Origin: JAYZBC01 sp036339375
GTDB lineage: Bacteria; Pseudomonadota; Alphaproteobacteria; MPNO01; UBA2964
Assembly (NCBI GenBank): GCA_036339375.1
Contig: JAYZBC010000015.1
Coordinates: forward strand, 1-29,751
Length of the DNA: 29,751 nucleotides
Direction: 5' to 3'
A program made the position numbers and the translations under genes. Positions 22,257 to 29,751 of this stretch are shown here, one piece after another (the stretch's first letter is position 1; each line of letters begins with the position of its first letter). Under the pieces are notes generated by a model. It was given only the letters and a program-made list of their open reading frames with translations, ran no database searches and had not been told where the DNA came from.

Positions 22257-23552
22257 GTGCATGAACGCGATTTTCTTGAAGTTGGGTATTTTTCAGATAG
22301 TTTGAGTTTGCGTGATCCTGAGATCTATCAAGCAATTTTAGGGGAACTCTGTCGTTTGCAAGATCAAATTGAGCTAATAGCATCCGAAAATATTGTCTCC
22401 TCTGCAGTTCTTGAAGCAGCTGGCTCGATAATGACTAATAAATATGCGGAAGGTTATCCCAATCGACGTTATTATGGTGGCTGCGATTTTGTTGACATCG
22501 CGGAAGAATTAGCACGAGAACGTGCCAAAAAATTATTTAATTGTTCTTATGCAAATGTTCAACCTCATGCAGGAGCACAGGCCAACTTAGGCGTATACAT
22601 TGCTCTTTGTGAACCAGGAGATACTATTTTAGGCATGTCACTCGCTGCTGGAGGGCACCTTACCCATGGGGCGAAGCCTAATTTTTCTGGAAAATGGTTG
22701 AATTCTGTCCAATACAACGTTGGTGCGGACAACCATCTTATCGATTTTGAAGAGGTAGAGGCTTTGGCTGTAGAATATCGTCCTAAAATAATTATAGCAG
22801 GAGGTTCGGCTTATCCCAGAATTATCGATTTTAAACGTTTTAGGGAAATTGCAGACAAAGTAGGGTCTTACCTGATGGTAGATATGGCTCATTTCGCTGG
22901 ACTTGTTGCTGGTGGGGTGCATCCCAGCCCATTTCCTCATGCCCACGTTGTTACTACCACAACACACAAAACTTTAAGGGGACCGCGTGGAGGTATGATA
23001 CTATCGAACGATGAACATTTGGGAAAAAAGATAAATTCAGCGATTTTTCCTGGTACTCAGGGAGGACCGTTAATGCATGTTATTGCTGCAAAGGCTGTTG
23101 CTTTTGGAGAAGCACTTCGTCCCAGCTTTAAAAAATATGCCCAAAAAGTGGTTGAAAATGCCGGAGCATTAGCCTCCACTTTAGCAGATCAAGGATTGGA
23201 CCTGGTGTCGGGTGGAACAGATACTCACCTTCTTTTAGTTGATCTCCGACCAAAGGGTTTAACTGGCGCCTTGGCAGAAGCAAGTTTAGAAAAATCAGGG
23301 ATCACTTGTAATAAAAACGGCATTCCTTTTGACCCAGAAAAACCAACCGTCACTTCCGGAATTCGGTTGGGAACCCCCGCTGCAACAACTCGTGGTTTCG
23401 GGCCAACAGAATTTCGAAAAGTTGGTACGATGATTGGTGAAGTTCTGAACGGTCTGATAAAAAACAAGGAAAATAATTCATCCATAGAGGAAGAAACTCG
23501 TCTTTTGGTAAAAACCCTTTGCGGAGAATTTCCAATTTATTCCAGAAAATAA
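22257..23552 (+). CDS. glyA: Serine hydroxymethyltransferase (GlyA)
   Basis: GlyA converts serine and tetrahydrofolate to glycine and methylene-tetrahydrofolate, a PLP-dependent cytosolic reaction. The 431-residue protein has the substrate-site region LIASENIVS, the family sequence NKYAEGYPNRRYYGG, and the PLP lysine Lys238 in VTTTTHKTLRGPRGG. The start is GTG 22257 with AGGGA about nine bases upstream; the ATG at 22261 is in a different frame. The N-terminal extension before ELIASEN is about normal for alphaproteobacterial forms. It sits 40 bases after rpiB and 19 bases before nrdR. Confidence 0.97.
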   Translation: MHERDFLEVGYFSDSLSLRDPEIYQAILGELCRLQDQIELIASENIVSSAVLEAAGSIMTNKYAEGYPNRRYYGGCDFVDIAEELARERAKKLFNCSYANVQPHAGAQANLGVYIALCEPGDTILGMSLAAGGHLTHGAKPNFSGKWLNSVQYNVGADNHLIDFEEVEALAVEYRPKIIIAGGSAYPRIIDFKRFREIADKVGSYLMVDMAHFAGLVAGGVHPSPFPHAHVVTTTTHKTLRGPRGGMILSNDEHLGKKINSAIFPGTQGGPLMHVIAAKAVAFGEALRPSFKKYAQKVVENAGALASTLADQGLDLVSGGTDTHLLLVDLRPKGLTGALAEASLEKSGITCNKNGIPFDPEKPTVTSGIRLGTPAATTRGFGPTEFRKVGTMIGEVLNGLIKNKENNSSIEEETRLLVKTLCGEFPIYSRK

Positions 23553-23571
23553 TGTTAGGAGTGTTAAGGCC

Positions 23572-24030
23572 ATGCATTGTCCATTTTGCGGCGCAGATGA
23601 TACTCAAGTAAAGGATACACGCCCTACTGAAGAGGGGGCAGCTATACGTCGTCGGCGTTCATGTACGGGATGTGGAGCCCGTTTCACAACTTTTGAGAGG
23701 GTACAACTCCGAGAGCTTATTGTTATAAAACAATCTGGTAAGCGTGAACAACTTGACAGAGACAAACTTGCTCGATCACTAAATATAGCCTTACGTAAAC
23801 GCGAAGTGGATCCAGATAGAGTGGAACGGGCTCTAAATGGAATAATTCGACATCTTGAAAGTATTGGGGAACCAGAAGTTTCATCTCAGTTTATTGGAGA
23901 ACTGATTATGGATGCATTAGCGAGTCTCGATCAGGTTGCTTATGTGAGGTTTGCCTCAGTTTATCGAAACTTTCGTGAAGCGCGTGACTTTGAAGACTTT
24001 GTGGGTTCCTTAGGTGATGGCGATCGTTAA
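23572..24030 (+). CDS. nrdR: Transcriptional repressor NrdR
   Basis: NrdR represses ribonucleotide reductase genes according to the nucleotide pool. The 152-residue protein has the zinc ribbon with Cys3, Cys6, Cys31 and Cys34 (CPFC...CTGC), followed by the ATP-cone domain (LRELIVIKQSGKREQLDRDK) to about residue 140. Length and layout are standard. ATG 23572 is 19 bases after glyA. Its end overlaps the ribD start by 14 bases, so it is probably translated together with the riboflavin genes. Its nrd targets are not in this window. Confidence 0.97.
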   Translation: MHCPFCGADDTQVKDTRPTEEGAAIRRRRSCTGCGARFTTFERVQLRELIVIKQSGKREQLDRDKLARSLNIALRKREVDPDRVERALNGIIRHLESIGEPEVSSQFIGELIMDALASLDQVAYVRFASVYRNFREARDFEDFVGSLGDGDR

Positions 24031-25141
24031 TAACCATCACGCCTTTATGCAAATTGCCCTAAATCTAGCTGGTCGAGGGCTAGGTCGAACATGGCCTAAC
24101 CCTTCAGTTGGTTGTGTAATTGTAGCTAATGGTAAAATTGTTGGAAGGGGTTGGACACAGCCGGGTGGGCAACCTCATGCGGAAGTTGAGGCTTTAAGAC
24201 GTGCAGGCAGCCAGACGAATGGAGCTACCGCTTATGTTACACTAGAACCCTGTGTTCATCAGGGTAGGACCCCACCATGCACCGAAGCGCTGATTAATTC
24301 AGGAATAAAGAAGGTGATGATCAGTTTGCACGACCCTGACCCTAGAGTTAATGGTAGAGGCATCAAAGCACTACAAAATGCGGGTATTAAAACGGAAATT
24401 GGTTTATGTTCGGAAGAGGCAAAAAAAGTTACTGCCGGTTTTCTTCAGCGCGTTTACAATTCAAAACCCTTTATCACTTTAAAATTTGCTACCACATTGG
24501 ATGGCATGATTGCAACTGGAGGTGGAGTAAGTGAATGGATAACTGGAGAAACTTCAAGGCGTTTAGGCCATTTGTTGCGTGCAAATCATGATGCTGTATT
24601 AATAGGAAGCCAAACTGCCGAAAAAGACAACCCTTTATTGACATGCCGTTTGCCTGGTATGAGAGAGTGTTCTCCAATTCGTATCATAGTAGCCAGTAGT
24701 TTGCGTTTACCATTGTCTCATAAACTTATCCAGACAGCTTTGGAAATACCAACCTGGTTTTTTACGGTATCAAATTCGCAACAGGATAATAAAATAAGCA
24801 AGGCATACGAAAAGGCCGGTGTAAAATTGTTTATTGTAAAACCAGATGAGAAAGGTAAACCGAATTTGTTAGAAGTTGTGGAAGCACTTGGAAAAAAAGG
24901 TATTACCCGTCTTTTGGTAGAAGGAGGTGGAAAAATAGCATCCTCCTTTTTAAAGGAAGCGCTTGTGGACGAAATATTTTGGTTTCGAGCAGCTAAAATT
25001 ATCGGTGGAGATGGTGTGCAAGCAATTTCTAAAATGGGTATTGAAAATATAAAAGACACTATTCAAGTAAAACGCTTATCTGTAGAAATTATGGGAGAAG
25101 ATGTTCTTGAGCGGTATAGTCTTAAGAGTATTAGGGATTAA
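24017..25141 (+). CDS. ribD: Bifunctional riboflavin deaminase/reductase (RibD)
   Basis: RibD performs the deamination and side-chain reduction steps of riboflavin synthesis. From ATG 24017 it has 374 residues. The deaminase domain (about 1-145) shows the zinc site His54-Ala-Glu56 with Cys79 and Cys88 (LEPCVHQGRTPPC). The reductase domain (about 150-370) starts with FITLKFATTLDGMIA and includes LLVEGGGKIASSFL. A GTG directly before the ATG (24014) is in frame and is an alternative start. The gene overlaps nrdR and is followed three bases later by ribE. Confidence 0.96.
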   Translation: MAIVNNHHAFMQIALNLAGRGLGRTWPNPSVGCVIVANGKIVGRGWTQPGGQPHAEVEALRRAGSQTNGATAYVTLEPCVHQGRTPPCTEALINSGIKKVMISLHDPDPRVNGRGIKALQNAGIKTEIGLCSEEAKKVTAGFLQRVYNSKPFITLKFATTLDGMIATGGGVSEWITGETSRRLGHLLRANHDAVLIGSQTAEKDNPLLTCRLPGMRECSPIRIIVASSLRLPLSHKLIQTALEIPTWFFTVSNSQQDNKISKAYEKAGVKLFIVKPDEKGKPNLLEVVEALGKKGITRLLVEGGGKIASSFLKEALVDEIFWFRAAKIIGGDGVQAISKMGIENIKDTIQVKRLSVEIMGEDVLERYSLKSIRD

Positions 25142-25144
25142 AAA

Positions 25145-25732
25145 ATGTTTACTGGTATAATTACAGATATAGGAAAAGTAATAGAGGTAGAAAAACCAGG
25201 GGATACACGTTTATCGATCAGCACAAATTACAAAATTCAAGAGATCGAGCTAGGAGCTTCGATAGCTTGTTCTGGCCCGTGCCTTACTGTGGTTGAAAAA
25301 GGTAAGAATTGGTTTGCAGTAGAAGTTTCTGCGGAGACAATTGAAAGAACCACAATTGGCACTTGGAAAATTGGGAGTAATGTAAACCTTGAGCGTTCTT
25401 TACGTGTGGGTGAGGAATTGGGTGGCCATATAGTTTCTGGACATGTTGACGGCATCGTACAAATTACAAAAAATCAAGTAGAAGGCGATAGTGTAAGGCT
25501 TGAATTTGAAATACCAAAAATACTCCAAAAATTTATTTCTGAAAAAGGATCAGTTGCTCTTGATGGCGTTTCTTTAACAGTTAACGAGGTAAAAGGTTCA
25601 ATTTTTGGGGTTAACATAATCAGCCATACTAGAAGTTGTACAACTTTCGGCGAAAAATCAAAGGGGGATTTTATTAATTTAGAAATCGATATGTTGGCAC
25701 GTTATGTAGATCGTCTTCTGGATAGGAGCTGA
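25145..25732 (+). CDS. ribE: Riboflavin synthase alpha subunit (RibE/RibC)
   Basis: Riboflavin synthase dismutates two molecules of 6,7-dimethyl-8-ribityllumazine to riboflavin. The 195-residue protein has the classical MFTGIITDIG N-terminus and two lumazine-binding barrels: the first at about 1-95, with ACSGPCLTV, and the second at about 96-190, beginning GGHIVSGHVDG, with ALDGVSLTVNEV. The N- and C-halves are both intact. ATG 25145 lies three bases after the ribD stop, and its own stop lies two bases before the ribB GTG start. The gene is part of the rib cluster; no FMN riboswitch is seen. Confidence 0.97.
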   Translation: MFTGIITDIGKVIEVEKPGDTRLSISTNYKIQEIELGASIACSGPCLTVVEKGKNWFAVEVSAETIERTTIGTWKIGSNVNLERSLRVGEELGGHIVSGHVDGIVQITKNQVEGDSVRLEFEIPKILQKFISEKGSVALDGVSLTVNEVKGSIFGVNIISHTRSCTTFGEKSKGDFINLEIDMLARYVDRLLDRS

Positions 25733-25734
25733 CG

Positions 25735-26934
25735 GTGTCTTTACAAAATACACATGAAGGTAAGCAAAAAAGTTCAAAAAAGAATTTGAAATTTGAACAA
25801 ATTTTATCTACCCCAGAGGAACTTATAGATGATATTTCTGCCGGAAAAATTGTAGTTCTTGTAGATGATGAAGACAGAGAAAATGAAGGTGATTTGGTGA
25901 TTGCAGGAGAGAAAGTAGATGCTAATGCAATTAATTTCATGGCTAAATACGGTCGTGGTTTAATTTGTCTCGCCATAACAAATGAACGTGTAAACGAACT
26001 TTCTTTGCCAATGATGGCTGACCATAATAAGGCACCCTTGGGCACTGCATTTACGGTATCTATTGAAGCTAGGGAGGGTGTTACTACAGGAATTTCTGCG
26101 TCTGATCGCGCTAAAACAGTTCAAGTGGCTATTAACACAAAAAACGGGCCTGACACAATTGTAAGTCCGGGACACGTTTTTCCACTTGTTGCACGTGATG
26201 GTGGGGTGTTGGTTCGGGCTGGCCATACTGAAGCAGCGGTGGATCTGTCTAGATTAGCTGGCTTAAACCCATCTGGGGTTATTTGTGAGATTATGAACGA
26301 TGATGGAACAATGTCTCGTTTGCCGGACTTGGTAAAATTTTGCCAAAAACACCAACTGAAACTTGGTACAATTGCAGATTTAATAGCGTATAGGTTGCGG
26401 CATGACAGCGTTGTTAAAAGAACTATTGAAACACAATTAGAACGTGCTCATGGCGAAAAATTTGATTTGATCGTTTATGAAAGTCAAATTAATGGTTCTG
26501 AGCATGTTGCAGTGATAAAGGGTGATTTATCCACCCCCGATCCGGTACTTGTTCGAATGCACGCACTCAATATTCTCGATGATACTTTACGGGATGTACA
26601 AAATTCCCGAGCAGGAGAACTTGAAATGTCCCTCCGTATGATAGCCGAAGAAAAACGTGGGGCTGTTGTTTTGATTCGTGATTCTTGGAATTCAAGATTT
26701 ACCAATCAAATTAGTCTCCGACAAATTACTCATAGTAACAAAAGTAAAAAGGAAAACTTTTCAAAGGGAGGAATCATTATTAGGGATTATGGAATTGGGG
26801 CACAAATTTTGTTGGACTTGGGAATTTCTAAAATGCGTCTTTTGACCAATACAAAAGAAAGTACAATTAAAGGAATTGATGGTTATGGTTTAAGTATAAC
26901 AGAAAGGGTTCCAATCCCGAGATTTCAAGAATAA
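25735..26934 (+). CDS. ribB: DHBP synthase with degenerate GTP cyclohydrolase II-like domain
   Basis: The N-terminal part (about 22-235) is a 3,4-dihydroxy-2-butanone-4-phosphate synthase. It has the acidic loop VDDEDRENEGD (43-53), ISASDRAKTV, SPGHVFPL and RAGHTEAAVDL, and makes the four-carbon riboflavin precursor from ribulose 5-phosphate. The C-terminal part (about 245-399) aligns with GTP cyclohydrolase II (VRMHALN..., RMIAEEKRGAVVLIRD) but lacks all three zinc cysteines and the GTP-site RGxEGRG motif. It should therefore be inactive, and the protein is RibB in function. The start is GTG 25735; a Lys-rich leader precedes the domain. It lies between ribE and ribH. Confidence 0.93.
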   Translation: MSLQNTHEGKQKSSKKNLKFEQILSTPEELIDDISAGKIVVLVDDEDRENEGDLVIAGEKVDANAINFMAKYGRGLICLAITNERVNELSLPMMADHNKAPLGTAFTVSIEAREGVTTGISASDRAKTVQVAINTKNGPDTIVSPGHVFPLVARDGGVLVRAGHTEAAVDLSRLAGLNPSGVICEIMNDDGTMSRLPDLVKFCQKHQLKLGTIADLIAYRLRHDSVVKRTIETQLERAHGEKFDLIVYESQINGSEHVAVIKGDLSTPDPVLVRMHALNILDDTLRDVQNSRAGELEMSLRMIAEEKRGAVVLIRDSWNSRFTNQISLRQITHSNKSKKENFSKGGIIIRDYGIGAQILLDLGISKMRLLTNTKESTIKGIDGYGLSITERVPIPRFQE

Positions 26935-26967
26935 TTTCTGCGTAATTGAATAGAAAGAAATATTGTA

Positions 26968-27432
26968 ATGCCTGACGCTCCTCATATTTTTATAGCGCAA
27001 TCCCGTTATTATAATGAAGTTGCTGATGAATTAATTTCTAGCGTTTTAAAGGAATTAAGAAAGGCGAAAGCGTCACATGAAACATTAGAAGTCCCGGGTG
27101 CTTTTGAAATTCCAACAGCGATTAAAATGGCTGTCAAGTCAAGCGAAAATTCTGTGACACAGAAGTTTTTCGACGGATTTATAGCGCTAGGCTGTGTAAT
27201 TCGAGGGGAAACTACTCATTATGATTATGTGTGTAGTGAAAGTGCAAGAGCTCTCCAGGATTTATCAGTACAATATATGATCCCCCTGGGTTATGGAATT
27301 TTAACTGTTGAAAATAAAGAACAGGCTTTGTTAAGAGCAAAAAGGAGTGGACAAGATAGAGGGGGGCATGCCGCTCGAGCTTGTCTGAGGATGATCGAAG
27401 TTAAACGGCATTTGAATTTTTATGCAGAATGA
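26968..27432 (+). CDS. ribH: 6,7-dimethyl-8-ribityllumazine synthase (RibH)
   Basis: RibH condenses the pyrimidine intermediate with DHBP to form the lumazine precursor of riboflavin. It has 154 residues, a normal length. The signatures are VPGAFEIPTAIK, LGCVIRGETTHYDYV (with catalytic His84), PLGYGILTVEN and the C-terminal RGGHAARACLRMIE. The subunit type (icosahedral, pentameric or decameric) cannot be told from the sequence. ATG 26968 follows a 33-base gap. The stop codon overlaps the nusB start by four bases (ATGA), showing coupling. Confidence 0.96.
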   Translation: MPDAPHIFIAQSRYYNEVADELISSVLKELRKAKASHETLEVPGAFEIPTAIKMAVKSSENSVTQKFFDGFIALGCVIRGETTHYDYVCSESARALQDLSVQYMIPLGYGILTVENKEQALLRAKRSGQDRGGHAARACLRMIEVKRHLNFYAE

Positions 27433-27959
27433 AAAACGGAGAACAATCATCACTCCGTGCCATTAACATGCGAGCGAAAACCTTAAAACACAGTGTAGCT
27501 CGCCTTGCAGCTGTTCAGGCACTTTACCAAATTGAGCTTAATGATACCCTAGTTAGTAATGTGATTGAAGAGTTTCGGTGCTATCGTTTTGAAACAGAAG
27601 TTATTGATTCAATTGATTGGAGCGTGGCAAACTATCCTTTGTTTGAGGCCCTTGTGCGTGGTGTTATAAGAAAATTAAAGGAAATTGATAACAATATTTC
27701 CCCTATCTTAGTAAATGAATGGCCTCTAGAAAGACTGGAGATAATTCTTCGGTGTATTTTGCGTGCTGGGACATTTGAATTGATTGAAAGTCTTCAGGTT
27801 CCTGCAGCTGTAGTAATCAAAGAATATGTGGATTTGAGCCATTCATTTTTTTCTGGTAGCGAACCAGGTTTGACAAATGGAGTGCTCGATAAAATAGCAC
27901 GCGTTACCCGACCCGGCGAGCTGGAGACACGCAATGGAAAAACCAAACCCTCTACCTAA
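27429..27959 (+). CDS. nusB: Transcription antitermination factor NusB
   Basis: NusB binds boxA RNA with S10 (NusE) in rRNA antitermination. The 176-residue protein has the family N-terminus SVARLAAVQALYQIEL and the C-terminal helices EIILRCILRAGTFEL and VPAAVVIKEYVDLSHSFF, followed by the short GLTNGVLDKIA. The N-terminus carries about 20 extra basic and polar residues before the fold, and the C-terminus a polar tail. The start ATG 27429 overlaps the ribH stop. The next gene, thiL, starts 26 bases before its end, so the run ribH-nusB-thiL is closely coupled. This order is common in proteobacteria. Confidence 0.95.
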   Translation: MKNGEQSSLRAINMRAKTLKHSVARLAAVQALYQIELNDTLVSNVIEEFRCYRFETEVIDSIDWSVANYPLFEALVRGVIRKLKEIDNNISPILVNEWPLERLEIILRCILRAGTFELIESLQVPAAVVIKEYVDLSHSFFSGSEPGLTNGVLDKIARVTRPGELETRNGKTKPST

Positions 27960-28926
27960 TGAATTTGAATTTGTTAGGCGCTATCTGGAGCCGCTGGTAT
28001 TGGATCATGAAGCAGCGGCATACTTAAAAGATGATTGTGCGGTCTTTGGCGTAAATTCTGGTCAGGAAATAGTAATTTCTGTAGATACGTTAATTGCTGA
28101 TCTTCATTTTTTTAAAAAAGACCCTCCAAAACAAATTGCGCAGAAAATCTTAAGAGTCAATTTGTCTGATTTAGCATCCTCAGGCGCCAAACCAAAATTT
28201 TATTTTCTTGCTATGAGTTTGCCAAGCACAATAGGAATTGATTGGATTGAACAGTTTTGCCTCGGTTTAGAGGCCGATCAGGCTAAATTCGGCATTAGTC
28301 TTTTAGGCGGTGACACAACTTCCACACCGGGGCCTCTTTCTCTTACGGCCACAGTAATTGGGGAGGTGCCGAAAGGGAAAGCAATCCGGCGCGGGGGTGC
28401 TAGTGAAGATGAGGACGTATATTTGACTGGTGTTATTGGGGATGCAGCTCTAGCATTGTCACTTATAAAAACCAAGGGTTTGGATACCGTTTCAAAAAAT
28501 TTTTCGGTTTTACTAGATCGGTATCGATTACCACAGCCAAGAACAGTGCTTGCTTCCAATCTCCGTCAAATTGCTTCTGCATGTATTGATGTATCAGACG
28601 GTCTTGCAGCGGATTTAGGGCATATTTGTAAAACCTCTGGAATTGCTGCAGACATTAACATTTCTTGCCTTCCAATTTCTAAAACCGCACGAATTTTATT
28701 GAGAGAAGATATAAAAAATTGGCAAACTATTATCAATGGTGGTGATGATTTCGAACTTTTGTTCACCGCACAACCCCATTTTTCTAAAGCAATTGAGAAG
28801 CTTTCTAAAGAAAAAAAAATCAGAATTAACCGCATTGGTAAAACAACAAAAGGTTCTAGTGTCCGTTTTTTTGATCCAAAGGGTAAACTCTTTATTGTGA
28901 ATAAAAGTGGGTGGCGGCATTTTTAA
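27934..28926 (+). CDS. thiL: Thiamine-monophosphate kinase (ThiL)
   Basis: ThiL phosphorylates thiamine monophosphate to thiamine diphosphate with ATP. The 330-residue protein shows the PurM-like fold signatures: LKDDCAVFG, SVDTLIADLHF, RVNLSDLASSGAKPKFY, GGDTTSTPG (Mg2+/ATP binding), and CIDVSDGLAADLGHI. Toward the C-terminus NGGDDFELLFTA is present. All the aspartates expected for metal binding appear intact. The start ATG 27934 lies within nusB; it gives the usual N-terminus (EFEFVRRYLEPL soon after). A hairpin follows within ten bases of the stop. It probably closes the rib-nusB operon. Confidence 0.95.
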   Translation: MEKPNPLPNEFEFVRRYLEPLVLDHEAAAYLKDDCAVFGVNSGQEIVISVDTLIADLHFFKKDPPKQIAQKILRVNLSDLASSGAKPKFYFLAMSLPSTIGIDWIEQFCLGLEADQAKFGISLLGGDTTSTPGPLSLTATVIGEVPKGKAIRRGGASEDEDVYLTGVIGDAALALSLIKTKGLDTVSKNFSVLLDRYRLPQPRTVLASNLRQIASACIDVSDGLAADLGHICKTSGIAADINISCLPISKTARILLREDIKNWQTIINGGDDFELLFTAQPHFSKAIEKLSKEKKIRINRIGKTTKGSSVRFFDPKGKLFIVNKSGWRHF

Positions 28927-28932
28927 GATTTC

Positions 28933-28958
28933 CTTTATTCCGCTCTTTGAGAATAAAG
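28933..28958. terminator. Hairpin after thiL, possible operon end
   Basis: The inverted repeat CTTTATTC (28933-28940) and GAATAAAG (28951-28958) is perfect, with a ten-base loop. It lies seven bases after the thiL stop codon. The stem has only two G-C pairs and no T run follows on the plus strand, so it may be a weak terminator or an mRNA-stabilising stem. Confidence 0.3.
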
Positions 28959-29012
28959 TATAAAAAATTGAGCTATATAAAAAACTCGCTAATTAACTCT
29001 ATTTTGGATTTA

Positions 29013-29041
29013 TTGAGGTGTTGCTTAAAGCGGACTATTCT
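29013..29041 (+). promoter_or_regulatory. Candidate promoter of the H+-pyrophosphatase gene
   Basis: A -35-like TTGAGG (29013-29018) and a -10-like TATTCT (29036-29041) are 17 bases apart. The predicted start near 29048 would leave a leader of about 100 bases. The ribosome-binding site AAAGGA (29131-29136) precedes the ATG at 29146. Confidence 0.4.
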
Positions 29042-29145
29042 GGCATGTTCCGCCGAATTTTAATTCAACAACGGTACTTAATGTATAAAAAATAATATAC
29101 GTTTGCCTGACATCCGGCGACCAAATTTTAAAAGGACTAAAATCT

Positions 29146-29751
29146 ATGGCAACAGTTGATTTGTTTATAATCGTTTGTGGCGTTATAGCCGTTCTTTACG
29201 GGGTGATCTCTATTCGTAAAGTGCTCGCTGCCGATGCCGGTAATGAGCGGATGCAGGAAATTGCTCAAGCTATCCAAGAGGGAGCAAAAGCTTATTTAAA
29301 CCGTCAATACACTACTGTTTCCTTGGTCGGGGTGGTGATTGGTATTGCTCTAGCATTGTTATTAAATTGGTATGTATCCATTGGCTTTCTCATTGGTGCT
29401 GTCCTCTCAGGAGTTACAGGGTACATTGGTATGAACGTTTCTGTTCGTGCAAATGTGAGGACTGCTAGTGCTGCGAACACAGGAGGCTTAGAGCCAGCGC
29501 TAGATATAGCATTTCGATCTGGTGCTGTGACTGGAAGTTTAGTAGTTGGCCTTGGTCTTTTAGGTGTGGCAGGTTACCTTGTCATTCTTCAAGAAGTTTT
29601 TAATCCTTACACAGCGGATGGGATTCGACATATCCTGGAAGCCATGGTGGGGCTTGGTTTTGGCGCATCTCTTATTTCAATTTTTGCCCGTTTGGGTGGT
29701 GGTATATTTACTAAAGGTGCTGATGTCGGCGCTGATTTGGTGGGTAAAATT
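29146..29751 (+). CDS. hppA: Membrane-bound H+-translocating pyrophosphatase, 5' part
   Basis: The protein hydrolyses pyrophosphate and pumps protons (in some forms Na+) across the membrane. Only the first 202 residues are in the window and the frame is open at the edge. The N-terminus is a membrane helix (LFIIVCGVIAVLYGVISI), followed by EIAQAIQEGAKAYLNRQY, a family hallmark. Further helices and the start of the substrate region FTKGADVGADLVGK come at the end of the window. Features that separate K+-dependent from K+-independent forms lie beyond the edge. AAAGGA is nine bases before the ATG. It is on its own transcript or follows thiL by 219 bases. Confidence 0.93.
   Translation, partial: MATVDLFIIVCGVIAVLYGVISIRKVLAADAGNERMQEIAQAIQEGAKAYLNRQYTTVSLVGVVIGIALALLLNWYVSIGFLIGAVLSGVTGYIGMNVSVRANVRTASAANTGGLEPALDIAFRSGAVTGSLVVGLGLLGVAGYLVILQEVFNPYTADGIRHILEAMVGLGFGASLISIFARLGGGIFTKGADVGADLVGKI

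Noticed and set aside
25700..25740. Possible FMN riboswitch controlling ribB
   Set aside because: ribE and ribB are separated by two bases, leaving no room for a riboswitch, and none is seen before ribD either.

Overview
The window looks like chromosomal DNA from an AT-rich alphaproteobacterium, probably a free-living and possibly marine member of or near the Rhodospirillales. This is an inference from gene content and order: murA followed by a DUF2948 gene, a MucR/Ros-type regulator, cobS-cobT cobaltochelatase genes, and the run rpiB-glyA-nrdR-ribD-ribE-ribB-ribH-nusB-thiL-hppA. No insertion sequence, phage gene, CRISPR array or rRNA was seen.

Layout. (1) 1-45: 5' part of a tRNA-Thr(GGT) on the minus strand, cut by the window edge. 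(2) 186-6614: a plus-strand housekeeping block of a tiny basic protein, murA, DUF2948, hisG, hisD, maf, rng (RNase G family) and yacG, with several genes touching or overlapping. (3) 6615-9972: a more accessory stretch with two very small membrane-protein candidates, a ChaC-type gamma-glutamylcyclotransferase, a TauD-type dioxygenase (minus), tRNA-Phe(GAA) with a good promoter, and a TSUP (TauE/SafE-like) permease. (4) 10171-13040: cobS and cobT. (5) 13050-16781: a minus-strand group of an MFS transporter, an ornithine cyclodeaminase-family protein and two adjacent single-domain cupins. (6) 17243-20949: a divergent three-gene molybdenum hydroxylase operon (medium FAD, small 2Fe-2S and large Mo subunits). 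(7) 21082-21522: mucR-like regulator (minus) with an extremely AT-rich upstream region. (8) 21782-28926: a plus-strand core run of rpiB, glyA, nrdR, the riboflavin genes ribD-ribE-ribB-ribH, nusB and thiL. (9) 29146 to the end: start of a membrane H+-pyrophosphatase gene, truncated by the window edge.

How the genes work together. hisG/hisD give the first and last steps of histidine synthesis, and murA the first committed step of peptidoglycan synthesis. ribD, ribE, ribB and ribH cover riboflavin synthesis except the GTP cyclohydrolase II step: the RibA-like half of the ribB product has lost its zinc cysteines, so an active RibA must be encoded elsewhere. ThiL makes thiamine diphosphate. The most unusual part is the divergent locus at about 14.4-20.9 kb, where an oxidoreductase-family OCD protein and two cupins face a molybdenum hydroxylase whose active-site loop is not that of CO dehydrogenase. 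The 461-base gap between them holds two candidate operators. A small oxidative catabolic pathway for an unknown (perhaps aromatic or N-heterocyclic) compound is a reasonable hypothesis but is not proven by the sequence.
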